Program-made: the position numbers and the translations under genes
Shown: positions 54,561 through 63,541 of the stretch, piece by piece
Layout: every line of letters begins with the position of its first letter
Numbering within the stretch: the stretch's first letter is position 1
Notes under the pieces: model-generated
Databases searched by the model: none
What the model was told of the DNA's origin: nothing
The model's input: only the letters and a program-made list of their open reading frames with translations
Assembly (NCBI RefSeq): GCF_008017535.1
Contig: NZ_VRUA01000013.1
Location: 1 to 64,000 of the forward strand
Length of the DNA stretch: 64,000 bases
From: Ottowia flava
Lineage (GTDB): Bacteria; Pseudomonadota; Gammaproteobacteria; Burkholderiales; Burkholderiaceae_C
Reading direction: 5' to 3'

Positions 54561-57224
54561 ATGCAAGCGGTCAGCACCAACAGCCCATTGATCAAGCGCA
54601 GCAGACAGGAAGCCGTGTTCCTGGCTTCTTCGATGATCGACCGCTGCGTGGAAGCTGCCAGTGCTGCGCTGCACGAAGCCGAGCGCACGGCCAAATCGAT
54701 GGCCACCCGCATAGAGCTTGGGGACGCCGCTGCTGCGCTGACCAAGCAACGCGCCACGATGCGCACCGGTTACGCCGCCAGCGTGGATGACGCCATCGGC
54801 AAGGCGCTGAACGAAGCGCGCTCGCAGGCCGACGCGCACAAGCCCGAAAAGGGCGGCCGGATGCTTGAGGCCGACTCGTCGCTGGCCTTGTTGGACGACG
54901 CAGAAGTGGCGCGCTTCGTGGAGGCCTCGCGCCTGCAGCAGACCGCCATGCCGGTGGTCGAGCATGCGCTGGCACGCCTGGACTCGCTGATGAGCTCGGC
55001 CCTTGGTCTGCCCGTGGTGCGCGCCGACCTGAACCCTCTGCGCCCCGAAATCCTGTGCAACGCGCTGCTCGAGTTGCTGGGCTCATTCGGCGAATCGACC
55101 CAAATCCAGAGCCACTGGACGCGCGCGCTGGCGCGGCCATTTGCAGGCGAGTTGCAGCGGCTGTATGAAGCCATCGGAAAGTTGCTGGAGTCGCAGGGCG
55201 TCGAGGAAGCCCGCTATCGTCTGAAGCTGACCGAAGGGGGGAGCTTGCCGCCGCAGAAGTCCGGCACGGGTGGCTCCGGGACCGGAAACGCCAGTGGGAA
55301 TGGCTCCGGGTCCGCAGGCAGCGCGCCGGGTGGCGCGCCAGGCCAAGGAGTTCCTGCGACATCCGGCGATGGCGGTGCTTCTCGCCGTGCGCTGTTCCCC
55401 CACATGGGCGATCTGGCTCAGGCACGGCCAGCGGTTCCCCAAGCACTGATCCGAGACTTTCTGTACCGCCCGCAGTGGGTCTCCGAAAACGACGAGCCGC
55501 TGCCGCCGGCTTACTACGAAGCGGTGACCGCGCAACTGGCCGGGGCCATTCGTGCCAGCAGCCACGCGCCATCATTTGACGAAGCGGCACAGGCCCGTCA
55601 GCGTCTGCGCGACAAGGCGCTCAGTGTGGTCGACCGGCCAGCGCGTGCGGTCGACGTGGCCACGCCACTGCCACCCCAACAATGGGGTGAAGCTGCGCAG
55701 CCGGCGGCGCGCACGCGCACGCTGATGGAATTGAAGAGCCAGGCCACCAAGATCAGCCAGGCGCTGGGCCTAGACGCGGTGCGTACCCTGGTTTCCCAGG
55801 TGGCGGGTGACCATCGCGTGATGGCACCGGTGCGCGAGGCGTTCGTTGCCATGGAGCCGGCGCTGCTGCGCATGGCCATGAAGGACCCGCGCTTCTTTGG
55901 GGACGACCACCATCCGGCGCGGCGGCTGATTGAAGGTGTTGCACAGCGCAGCTTTAAGTACAACGACGAGTATGCGGATGAGTTCGAGCAATTCATGGCC
56001 CCGGTGCGCGACGCGGTGCGAGAACTCAATGACCGGCCCGAAGCGAGTAATTCGGCCTTCGGCGCCCAATTGGAGCAACTCGAAACGCGTTGGCAAGCCG
56101 AGGATGTGGTCGAGACGGACGCGCAGGAGGCCGGTCTGCGCTCCATGCATTTTGCGCAGGAGCGCCAGACGCTTGCTGACAAGGTCGCCTGGGAGTTCAG
56201 CCTGCGCTCCGACCTGGATCGCGTGCCGGTGGTTGTCGCCGATTTCCTGTTCCAGGACTGGTCGCTGGTGATTGCGCATGCCCAGTTGACCGACAAGCGT
56301 GGCCAGTTGGACCCAGGCGGCTATCTGGCGGTGGTGACCGACCTGCTGTGGAGCGTGAAGCGCGAAGCCGTGCTGAAGGAACCACGCCGGCTGTTCGAGG
56401 TGGTGCCGGGTGTGTTGCAGACGCTGCGCCGCGGGCTCGAGATGCTTGGCAAAGAGGCGCGCGAGACCGATACGTTCTTCAATGCGCTGATGCGGTATCA
56501 CGACCCGGTGTTGCGCTTGCGGCGTCTGCGCAGCGCGCGCGACGCCGAGGCATCGGGCCTGACAAGGCTGGACGACGACTCGAGTCTGCTCATGCCGCTG
56601 GACATGGAAACCGAAGCCCTGCCTTTGGAGCGCCCATCGCCCCGTGTGGCTGAGCAGCCCTGGTTGGGCAGGCACGAGCGAGTGGCAGCGGGCTTTGACG
56701 ATCATGGCTCGGGTATGGCGCCACTGGAGGCCGACGAAGGCATGACGTCCATGGCTTCGCTCGATAGCGGGCATCCGGCGGACGAGGTATCACGGTTTGC
56801 CGAGCCAGAGCCGGCACCTGCTGCGGTAGGTGATTTCGTCCCGCTCGACCAGCCCGAGCCGGCGTTGCTGGGCGCCCCGCGTATCAGTGATGCTGCGCAT
56901 GTGCCAGTTCCTGATGCGCCTCCGGATGACGCTGAACTGGCGCGCCAGCGCGCCATTCTTGAGCGTCTGCGCACTGGCGACTGGGTGGATTTGCGCGTGC
57001 GCGGTCAGTGGCGCCGTGCGCAGCTGAGCTGGAGCAGCGAAAACGGGTCGCTCTTCATGTTCGTCAGCCGTGGCGGGCGCCCGCACAGCATGACCCGGCG
57101 TACCTGCGAGAAGCTGATCCGCACACGCCACCTGCGACCCGTGGATGCGGCGGCCGTGGTCGACAAGGCGCTGCGCCGACTGTCCGACAGTCCCTCTGCG
57201 GAGCACGAGCACGTTACGGTCTGA
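54561..57224 (+). CDS. DUF1631 family protein
   Basis: An 887-aa cytoplasmic protein matching the DUF1631 family known from beta- and gammaproteobacteria. Mostly helical throughout; a glycine/serine-rich linker at about residues 235-275 (GTGGSGTGNASGNGSG) separates an N-terminal helical part from the core with LIRDFLYRPQWVSENDEPLP-like and DLLWSVKREAVLKEPRRLFEVVPGVLQTLRRGL blocks. The C-terminus (about 800-880) has GDWVDLRVRGQWRRAQLSW, like a small PilZ/SH3-type barrel. Function is not established; links to cyclic-di-GMP signalling have been suggested for relatives, which I cannot confirm here. Confidence 0.92.
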   Translation: MQAVSTNSPLIKRSRQEAVFLASSMIDRCVEAASAALHEAERTAKSMATRIELGDAAAALTKQRATMRTGYAASVDDAIGKALNEARSQADAHKPEKGGRMLEADSSLALLDDAEVARFVEASRLQQTAMPVVEHALARLDSLMSSALGLPVVRADLNPLRPEILCNALLELLGSFGESTQIQSHWTRALARPFAGELQRLYEAIGKLLESQGVEEARYRLKLTEGGSLPPQKSGTGGSGTGNASGNGSGSAGSAPGGAPGQGVPATSGDGGASRRALFPHMGDLAQARPAVPQALIRDFLYRPQWVSENDEPLPPAYYEAVTAQLAGAIRASSHAPSFDEAAQARQRLRDKALSVVDRPARAVDVATPLPPQQWGEAAQPAARTRTLMELKSQATKISQALGLDAVRTLVSQVAGDHRVMAPVREAFVAMEPALLRMAMKDPRFFGDDHHPARRLIEGVAQRSFKYNDEYADEFEQFMAPVRDAVRELNDRPEASNSAFGAQLEQLETRWQAEDVVETDAQEAGLRSMHFAQERQTLADKVAWEFSLRSDLDRVPVVVADFLFQDWSLVIAHAQLTDKRGQLDPGGYLAVVTDLLWSVKREAVLKEPRRLFEVVPGVLQTLRRGLEMLGKEARETDTFFNALMRYHDPVLRLRRLRSARDAEASGLTRLDDDSSLLMPLDMETEALPLERPSPRVAEQPWLGRHERVAAGFDDHGSGMAPLEADEGMTSMASLDSGHPADEVSRFAEPEPAPAAVGDFVPLDQPEPALLGAPRISDAAHVPVPDAPPDDAELARQRAILERLRTGDWVDLRVRGQWRRAQLSWSSENGSLFMFVSRGGRPHSMTRRTCEKLIRTRHLRPVDAAAVVDKALRRLSDSPSAEHEHVTV

Positions 57225-57353
57225 GGCGGTGCAGTTCCGCTGGCCGTCACACCGTGACCGCCGCCTCAGCTCTTGTCGGGGCAATGCCAAACGCCCTGGA
57301 CTGGCTCTGCCAGCAAGGAAGCACGCGATTTTGAAGTCAGGCGCCGAGAGGGC

Positions 57354-57405
57354 TTTTTTTACTCTTAAAAGAGTAGCTTGTTGCGGCGTATCGGCTTGGG
57401 CCGAG
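57354..57405 (-). repeat. Degenerate repeat remnant R18 with a perfect palindrome
   Basis: A T7 run is followed by TACTCTTAAAAGAGTA (57360-57375), a perfect palindrome, and then GTAGCTTGTTGCGGCG, a degraded match to the minus orientation of the dispersed repeat. It may also act as a weak terminator after the DUF1631 gene. Confidence 0.4.
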
Positions 57406-57459
57406 CGGTGATTTGATTCATATTTCGGGCGTCACTTTCGCAGCCGCTACCATGGACGC

Positions 57460-58161
57460 ATGAGCACACTGCCCGACACCATCGACATTGAAACCGGCGC
57501 CGATCCGCGCGCCAGCATCATCGTGCTGCACGGCCTGGGCGCCAGCGGGCACGACTTCGAGCCCTTCGCGCAAGAGATCGACCTCGCCGCCGTCGGCCCG
57601 GTGCGCTGGGTGTTTCCGCACGCGCCGCAGATTCCCGTGACGCTCAACGGCGGCTACGTGATGCCAGCCTGGTACGACATCCACACCGACTGGTCGCAGG
57701 AAGACGAAGCGGGCCTGCGCCGATCACAAGCGCTGGTCGACGGCCTACTGGCGCGCGAACAGGCGCGCGGCGTGCCAGCACGTCGCACCGTCCTGGCGGG
57801 CTTCTCGCAAGGCTGCGCGATGGCTTTGCTGACGGGCTTGCGCTATGGCCAGCGTCTGGCCGGCGTGGCGGGCATGTCCGGCTACCTGCCGCTGGCGCGC
57901 CAGCTGGCGACGGAGCGCAGCGCCGCCAATGCCGACGTACCGATCTGGCTGGCCCATGGCACGCAGGACGAGATGATCGCGCTGCCGCGCGCCGAGGCCT
58001 CGCGCGACGCCCTGCAGGTGCTGGGCTACGCCGTCGAATGGCACAGCTACCCCATGGGCCATTCGGTCTGCATGGAAGAGGTGGTCGACTTGCAGCGCTG
58101 GCTGCTGAAAGTGCTGGCGGCCGGAAGCCGAACCCGGGGCGCCGCTGCCGCCGCTGTCTGA
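57460..58161 (+). CDS. Carboxylesterase (alpha/beta hydrolase, phospholipase/carboxylesterase family)
   Basis: Cytoplasmic esterase of 233 aa related to YpfH/acyl-protein-thioesterase-type enzymes. IIVLHGLGASGHDFEP is the oxyanion region, the nucleophile serine is in GFSQGCAMAL (about residues 107-116), the aspartate in HGTQDEMI and the histidine in YPMGHSVCMEE. The catalytic triad is complete. Length suits the family. The ABC exporter gene follows after 37 bp. Confidence 0.93.
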   Translation: MSTLPDTIDIETGADPRASIIVLHGLGASGHDFEPFAQEIDLAAVGPVRWVFPHAPQIPVTLNGGYVMPAWYDIHTDWSQEDEAGLRRSQALVDGLLAREQARGVPARRTVLAGFSQGCAMALLTGLRYGQRLAGVAGMSGYLPLARQLATERSAANADVPIWLAHGTQDEMIALPRAEASRDALQVLGYAVEWHSYPMGHSVCMEEVVDLQRWLLKVLAAGSRTRGAAAAAV

Positions 58162-58198
58162 CAGACACGGCACGGGCGCTGGGCCATCATGCGGCCCC

Positions 58199-60034
58199 AT
58201 GCGCACGCTCTGGAAATACCTCAAACCCCAATCCCGCCTGGTCGCGTTGGCCCTGCTGCTGGCGGCGATCAGCCAGGTGCTGGCGCTGGTAGACCCGATC
58301 ATCTTCGGCAAGCTGATCGACGAGTACGCGACGAAGAAGGGCATACGGCCTGACGACGAGCTGGTGCGCGGCGCGTTGGGCCTGCTGGGCATTGCGGTTG
58401 CGGTGGCGCTGGGTTCGCGCGCGGCGCGGGCGCTGCAGGACTACGTCACGCGCATGGTCGTGCAGCGCTTTGGCACGCAGCTGTTCAACGACGGCCTGCG
58501 CCAGACCATGCGCCTGAACTTTCAGGAGTACGAGGACGCGCGTACCGGGGAAACCCTGGCGCTGCTGATGCGCCTGCGCACCGACACCGAGCGGCTGATC
58601 AACTCGATGATCAACGTGCTGTTCGCGTCCGTCATCGGCCTGGCGTTTCTGCTGTGGTACGCGGTGACCAAAAGCTGGTTGCTGGTGCCGGTATTCCTGA
58701 TCGGGCTGGTGGTGCTGGGCGGGCTCTCGGGGCTGCTCAGCCGGCAGATTCGCAGCCAGCAGCGCTCCATCAACCGCGAAACCACGCGCAACGCCGGCTT
58801 CATCACCGAATCGCTGCGCAACGTGGCGCTGATCAAGAGCCTGGGCCTCACCTTCCGCGAAGTGCGGCGCATGCACGCCAAGACCGAGGAGATCTTTGCG
58901 CTGGAGATGGCCAAGGTCAAACGCATCCGCTGGCTGAGCTTCTTGCAGGGCGCGACGCTCAGCCTGCTCAAGCTGTCGGTGCTGTTCGTGCTGCTGTGGT
59001 TGATTTTCCGCAACGTGCTGAGCACAGGCGAACTGATTGCCATGCAGTTCATCTCGGTCGCCATCCTCGGGCCGCTGCAGGAGTTGGGCACCATCATCCT
59101 CGCCTGGCGCGAAGCCAGCGCTTCACTGACCAATTACGACGAATTGATGGCCAAGCCGGTTGAGCGCCGCCCGTCCGACGCCGTGCCGTTGGGGCCGATT
59201 GAGACGCTGCGCTTCGACAACGTGGTGTTTCGCCACCGCGGTGCGACGGAAAACTCCATCGACGGCGTGAGTTTTTCAGCGAAGCTGGGCGACACGCTGG
59301 CTTTCGTCGGCCCGTCGGGTTCGGGCAAATCGACGCTGGTCAAGCTGTTGCTGGGGCTGTACCGGCCCGATGCCGGCGCCATCCTGTTCAACGACATCGA
59401 CGCGCGCCGCATTCGCTACAACGAGGCGCGGCGCCAGGTCGGATACGTGACGCAGGAGACTACGCTTTTCGCCGGCACGGTGCGTGAAAACCTGCTTTTC
59501 GTACGACCGGATGCCACCGACGCCGAAATGCAAGCCGCGCTGGCGCAGGCCCAGGCCGCTGGCCTGGTGGCGCGCCTGCCGCAGGGGCTGGAGACGATGA
59601 TTGGGGAGTCGGGCTACAAGCTGTCGGGCGGCGAGCGCCAGCGCCTGTCCATCGCGCGGGCGCTGCTGCGACAGCCCCGGCTGCTCATTTTTGACGAAGC
59701 GACGTCGGCGCTGGATTCGCTGACCGAGCAGCAGGTGACCGACACCGTGCGCGAGGTGTCGCGCGGCAGCCAGCAGATCGGCATCCTGATCGCGCACCGG
59801 TTATCGACCATCCTGCACGCCAGCGTCATCTACGTGCTGGAGCGCGGGCGCATCGTGGAGCAGGGCACGCACGACGCGCTGCTGGCGCACAAGGGCCTGT
59901 ACTACGCCATGTGGCGCCAGCAGATCGGTGAACGCGAAAGCGGCGCCATGCTGGAAGAGCGCCAGCGCAAGGCTGAAAAGGCGCAACTGCAGGAAGCGCA
60001 GGCAGCGTTGGGCGGGGCCGACCCGCTGCCATGA
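58199..60034 (+). CDS. ABC exporter, fused membrane and ATPase domains
   Basis: A 611-aa half-transporter. The N-terminal membrane domain (about residues 10-310) has six predicted segments; the ATPase domain has Walker A VGPSGSGKSTLVK near 375, signature [17 protein letters not shown] near 475, and Walker B LLIFDEATSALD, with the switch histidine in IAHRLSTI. This is the MsbA/type IV exporter arrangement and would work as a homodimer. Substrate not evident. A putative remnant of the repeat may lie just after the stop at about 60038-60060. Confidence 0.93.
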   Translation: MRTLWKYLKPQSRLVALALLLAAISQVLALVDPIIFGKLIDEYATKKGIRPDDELVRGALGLLGIAVAVALGSRAARALQDYVTRMVVQRFGTQLFNDGLRQTMRLNFQEYEDARTGETLALLMRLRTDTERLINSMINVLFASVIGLAFLLWYAVTKSWLLVPVFLIGLVVLGGLSGLLSRQIRSQQRSINRETTRNAGFITESLRNVALIKSLGLTFREVRRMHAKTEEIFALEMAKVKRIRWLSFLQGATLSLLKLSVLFVLLWLIFRNVLSTGELIAMQFISVAILGPLQELGTIILAWREASASLTNYDELMAKPVERRPSDAVPLGPIETLRFDNVVFRHRGATENSIDGVSFSAKLGDTLAFVGPSGSGKSTLVKLLLGLYRPDAGAILFNDIDARRIRYNEARRQVGYVTQETTLFAGTVRENLLFVRPDATDAEMQAALAQAQAAGLVARLPQGLETMIGESGYKLSGGERQRLSIARALLRQPRLLIFDEATSALDSLTEQQVTDTVREVSRGSQQIGILIAHRLSTILHASVIYVLERGRIVEQGTHDALLAHKGLYYAMWRQQIGERESGAMLEERQRKAEKAQLQEAQAALGGADPLP

Positions 60035-60053
60035 CCGCGGCTCGCGCGGGCAG

Positions 60054-61142
60054 TTAGTGCGCCGGCTTCACCGGTGCTTCACGCACCAGACGGAAGCCGA
60101 CCAGCACGTAGCGTGTGCTGGTGCTGTTCCAGTTGCGAAAGGCGGTGCGCGCATACAGCGGCCAGCTGTGCCAGGACCCGCCACGGCGCACCTTGACGTC
60201 GCCATCATCGGGGCCGGTGGGGTCGCTGGCTGGCGACTGGGCATAGTAGTCGTCCCCATACCAGTCGGAACACCACTCCCATACGTTGCCAATCATGTCG
60301 TACAGCCCCCAGGCGTTGGGCTGGAAGCTGCCAACCGGCGCGGTGAAGGCGAAGCCGTCGCTTCCCGAGCCAGCCTGTTCGCGCCACCGTGGCCAGCGCA
60401 GCGCGGTCTCGCTGTCGAAAGTGTTGGCGGTGCGCAGCACCTCCGCGGGATCGTCGCCCCCCTGGAACCGGGTGCGGGTGCCGGCGCGGGCCGCGTATTC
60501 CCATTCGGCTTCGGTCGGCAGGCGGTAGGTCACGCCTTCCTGCTGGCTCAGCCAGCGCGCCATGGCCACGGCGTCGTTCCAGCTGACGTTCACCACCGGA
60601 TGTTGGTCGGTCTGCGCAAAGCCCGGGTTTTCCCACGAGTACCGTGGGTCGCGCCCCTCGAACAGGTCGGCACGTTCGGTGTTGGGCGGGTTGTAGTCGG
60701 GGTTAAAGCCGTAGCCGCCGGTGCCGTCGCGCACCGATTCGGGCACGTAGCCCGATTGGCGCAAGAACTCGCGGAACTGGCCCACGGTGACCTCGTGGGT
60801 GCCCATCCAGAAATCGCGCGTGATGCGCACGCTATGCACCGGTGCCTCGTCCTTGAACTCGCCCAGGCGCTTGGCATCCGCGTGCGGGAAGGCCTTGGAC
60901 AGGGCCGAGGGAGATTCGTCGCTGCCCATCAGGAATTCGCCCGCCGGAATATGCGCGAACGCGATGCCGACGCGGTCGGTCGCGGTGCGCTGCGAAGGGG
61001 CAGCCTCAGGCGCGGCCGTTGGCGTTGATGTGCCACAGGCCGCCAGCAAGGTCGCGCTGAGCAGCGCAGCGGCCCAGGCACGACGGTGGGCAAGTTGGGT
61101 AGCGCGAGGTCGGCGCACGGAATCAGTGACGGTGGTCGGCAT
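60054..61142 (-). CDS. SUMF1-domain (formylglycine-generating-enzyme-like) lipoprotein
   Basis: A 362-aa protein with a lipoprotein signal (LLSATLLAACGTS) and a SUMF1/FGE-sulfatase domain: IPAGEFLMGSDESP, EVTVGQFREFLR, RLPTEAEWEYAARAGTRTRF, GNVWEWCSDWYGDDYY, VRRGGSWH and a C-terminal GFRLVRE. Active FGE has a catalytic cysteine in GFRC; here that position is leucine, so sulfatase activation by this protein is doubtful. Related domains in PvdO and NirV have other roles. As a lipoprotein it would face the periplasm. ATG 61142 is set by the signal peptide. Confidence 0.9.
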   Translation of the reverse strand: MPTTVTDSVRRPRATQLAHRRAWAAALLSATLLAACGTSTPTAAPEAAPSQRTATDRVGIAFAHIPAGEFLMGSDESPSALSKAFPHADAKRLGEFKDEAPVHSVRITRDFWMGTHEVTVGQFREFLRQSGYVPESVRDGTGGYGFNPDYNPPNTERADLFEGRDPRYSWENPGFAQTDQHPVVNVSWNDAVAMARWLSQQEGVTYRLPTEAEWEYAARAGTRTRFQGGDDPAEVLRTANTFDSETALRWPRWREQAGSGSDGFAFTAPVGSFQPNAWGLYDMIGNVWEWCSDWYGDDYYAQSPASDPTGPDDGDVKVRRGGSWHSWPLYARTAFRNWNSTSTRYVLVGFRLVREAPVKPAH

Positions 61143-61236
61143 AGCGGGCGATGCTCTCAGGGGCAAGGGTAGGGTGTCAACGCGTTCGTGCCTCCAGGTC
61201 ACGGGACAAGGCGCGCGCTGACCATGGTGCGCTTCA

Positions 61237-62112
61237 TCAGCTGGCGAGGAACAGCGCCGGGTCGACCGACGCGCGGTTGAGGGTGATGGTCCAGTGCAGG
61301 TGCGGGCCAGTCACGCGGCCGGTCGCGCCCACGTCGCCCACGCGGTCGCCCACGGCCAGGCGGTCGCCGTTCTTCACGCGGATGCGGCTCAGGTGGCACA
61401 TCATCGACAGCAGGCCGCCGCCGTGGTCCAGCCAGACGGTGTTGCCGTTGAAGAAGTAGTTGCCGGCGTCGATGACGGTGGCGGGCATGGGCGCGATGAC
61501 GGCGGTGCCGGTCGGCGCGGCAATGTCCATGCCACTGTGTGGGTTGCGCGGCTGGCCGTTGAAAAAGCGCCGCAGCCCGAACGAGCTGGAACGCCGTCCC
61601 GGCGTCGGTTGGCGCATCTGCAGCGGCACGGTGGGTGGCGCGCTCAGCGTGGCGATGACGCCTTGCTGGTGGGCGCGCTCGCGTTCGTGGCGCGCCAGGT
61701 CTTCGGGAGACAGATCCACCGTGCGCGGGGATACCTTCAGGTGTTGTTCGGTATAGCGCTTGGGCTCAATGGTGTAGGCGAGTTCGCGTTCGCGACCATC
61801 GGCGCTGCGCAGGCGGATGCGTCCCGTGCCGGGTTCAGCCGAGAGCGCGATGCCCACCAGCGCGGTCCATCCGGCGGGGCCGCCCAGCACCAGCACGGGA
61901 ACGTCGCCATTGAATGCGGCAGGGCGCTCGGGCGCGGCGCCCAAGGCGACATGCGCGACGCCGCCCGGCACGGCGGATTCGCGCGGCCAAGGTAAGTCGG
62001 TAGAAGCAGCCGGCTGCGCGACGGCCCAGCGCGGCGCCAGCGTCGCCAGACCCGGGACGAAGATCATGAGGCGACGGCTCAAGTGATGCGCGACAGGCTG
62101 TGGATCAGGCAT
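61237..62112 (-). CDS. M23-family (LytM) peptidoglycan peptidase
   Basis: Periplasmic zinc peptidase of 291 aa. A signal segment lies near residues 14-32 (MIFVPGLATLAPRWAVAQ). The catalytic domain has HSGMDIAAP (HxxxD) and GPHLHW (HxH), the complete LytM zinc site, so it should be active rather than an activator. N-terminal to it is a region with EPKRYTEQHLKVSPRTVDL, common in M23 proteins of this group. It follows the SUMF1 gene upstream on the same strand with a 94-bp gap. Confidence 0.93.
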   Translation of the reverse strand: MPDPQPVAHHLSRRLMIFVPGLATLAPRWAVAQPAASTDLPWPRESAVPGGVAHVALGAAPERPAAFNGDVPVLVLGGPAGWTALVGIALSAEPGTGRIRLRSADGRERELAYTIEPKRYTEQHLKVSPRTVDLSPEDLARHERERAHQQGVIATLSAPPTVPLQMRQPTPGRRSSSFGLRRFFNGQPRNPHSGMDIAAPTGTAVIAPMPATVIDAGNYFFNGNTVWLDHGGGLLSMMCHLSRIRVKNGDRLAVGDRVGDVGATGRVTGPHLHWTITLNRASVDPALFLAS

Positions 62113-62120
62113 GAAAAGTG

Positions 62121-62167
62121 AAGTTGACGCATGCCAGACCAGCGCAGGCAGCTACCAATAGTGTAGT
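62121..62167 (+). repeat. Dispersed repeat, copy R17
   Basis: AGCGCAGGCAGCTACCAATA followed by GTGTAG, with a degenerate left end. In the divergent gap between the M23 peptidase and hemerythrin genes. Confidence 0.7.
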
Positions 62168-62232
62168 GAATTGCGGGCCGAGCGCCACCCTTTGCAGCAC
62201 TTTCGAACAGGGGGTGGAGTTTGTTACCCCCG

Positions 62233-62246
62233 TTGATGTGAGTCAA
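62233..62246. promoter_or_regulatory. FNR box upstream of the bacteriohemerythrin gene
   Basis: TTGATGTGAGTCAA has one mismatch to TTGAT-N4-ATCAA and the same GTCAA right half as the hemN box. GATACT at 62268-62273 would serve as a -10 element, putting the box centre near -41 for a start around 62280, the class II FNR geometry. Confidence 0.75.
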
Positions 62247-62312
62247 ATAGTACACAGCGACATCGGTCGATACTGTGGCCAACATCTGAAAACCTTGGAC
62301 TACAGCATTGCC

Positions 62313-62819
62313 ATGGACTACCTGCACTGGGTGCCCGAATTGGACACCGGCATCTCCGAGATCGACACGCAGCACCGACGCATCGTCGACTACATCAACA
62401 AGTTGCAGGAGCTGCGCCAGTCGCACGACCGCGAAGGCCTGTCCGAAGTGATCGCCGAGATGGTGGACTACACCATGTCGCATTTCGCCTTCGAAGAAGC
62501 GCTGATCGAAAACGCGGGTTACATGTTTGCCGGGCCGCATAAGAAGGTGCACGAGCTGTTCACCCGCAAGGTGGCCGAGATGCAAAGCCGCTTCGATGGT
62601 GGCGAGGACGTGGCGGCAGAACTGCACGGCATGCTTTCGCGCTGGCTGTTCAACCACATCCGCAACGAAGACCACGGCTACATCGACTCGGTCAAGGCGT
62701 ACCAGCGCATGGCCGCGGGCCCTGGCTCGGCGCAGGAGCGCCTCAAGGCCGAGGTGCTGGCCCAATTGCGTGAGGAGCAAGGGCGGCGCAAGGGCTGGCT
62801 CGCGCGCCTGTTTGGCTGA
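62313..62819 (+). CDS. Bacteriohemerythrin
   Basis: Single-domain oxygen-binding di-iron protein of 168 aa. All seven ligands are in place: H21, H57, E61, H76, H80, H115 and D120, in the standard IDTQH, HFAFEE, HKKVH and HIRNEDHGYID segments. The four-helix bundle fills residues 1-135, then a basic helical tail. Such proteins carry or sense oxygen, or protect against it, in motile or microaerobic bacteria. The FNR box at 62233-62246 suggests expression under low oxygen. The ATG at 62313 starts MDYLHW, close to the usual hemerythrin beginning. Confidence 0.95.
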   Translation: MDYLHWVPELDTGISEIDTQHRRIVDYINKLQELRQSHDREGLSEVIAEMVDYTMSHFAFEEALIENAGYMFAGPHKKVHELFTRKVAEMQSRFDGGEDVAAELHGMLSRWLFNHIRNEDHGYIDSVKAYQRMAAGPGSAQERLKAEVLAQLREEQGRRKGWLARLFG

Positions 62820-62902
62820 CATGTGGTTGCACGGCGCGGTTCTTCGGCGCCTGGGAAGGGCGGTCGGGCGCTTCGGCACGCCAGGCGCGGCCGGCATCTT
62901 GC

Positions 62903-63541
62903 TCAGCTGGCCGCTTCCAGCCCGCTGACGAAATGCCGCGCCATGCAGGCCGCCGCGCGTTCCGCATCACGCGAAGACAGCGCCTGCATCAGTTCCTCGT
63001 GTTCGGCCAGCGAGGCCTCCAGTCGGCCATCCTTCTGCAGGGAATGCTGGCGGTGCAGCTTCATCACCTTGCGCAGGTCCTGCACGATCTGCAGGCGCCA
63101 TCTGTTGTCGGACAGCTCCAGCAAGCGCAAATGAAAGGCCTCATTCAGCGGAAAGAAACGCGCGGCGTCGCCCACCGCTGAGCGCAGTTCCGCGTGCAGC
63201 GTGGCCAATTCGGCCAGCTCGGCGTCGCTGGCGCGCTGGGCCACCACGCGCGCGGCGTCGGTTTCCAGCAGCGCCAGCAAATGGTAGACATCGGCCAGGT
63301 CCTTGGCCGAGCTTTCGGCAACATAGGCACCACGGCGCACTTTCATGGTCACCAGGCCCTCGGTCGCCAGCACCTTCAGTGCCTCGCGCAGCGGCGTGCG
63401 GCTGATGCCCAGTTGCTCGGCGATCTTCAGCTCGTCGATCCAGTCGCCGGGCAACAGCTCGCGGCTGTAAATGCGCTGGCGAAGGCGCTCGGCCACGGCT
63501 TCGTAGAGCGGGCGCGGGGCGAGCTGAGCGGCAAGGGTCAT
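62903..63541 (-). CDS. GntR-family transcription regulator (FCD type)
   Basis: A 212-aa regulator with an N-terminal winged helix (about residues 10-75, with RQRIYSRELLPGDWIDELKIAEQLGISRTPLREAL) and a C-terminal FCD all-helical effector domain whose aspartate, histidines and arginines for metal/carboxylate binding are visible (LLETDAARVV, AFHLRLLEL, HEELMQAL, ARHF). FCD regulators often sense organic acids. It diverges from the methylmalonyl-CoA mutase gene with a 250-bp AT-rich gap, so control of propionate or methylmalonyl-CoA metabolism is a likely role. Confidence 0.93.
   Translation of the reverse strand: MTLAAQLAPRPLYEAVAERLRQRIYSRELLPGDWIDELKIAEQLGISRTPLREALKVLATEGLVTMKVRRGAYVAESSAKDLADVYHLLALLETDAARVVAQRASDAELAELATLHAELRSAVGDAARFFPLNEAFHLRLLELSDNRWRLQIVQDLRKVMKLHRQHSLQKDGRLEASLAEHEELMQALSSRDAERAAACMARHFVSGLEAAS

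Noticed and set aside
60036-60062. CGCGCGGGCAGTTAGTG after the ABC exporter
   Set aside because: Resembles only the central GCGCGGGCAGCTA block of the repeat; too short to call a copy.
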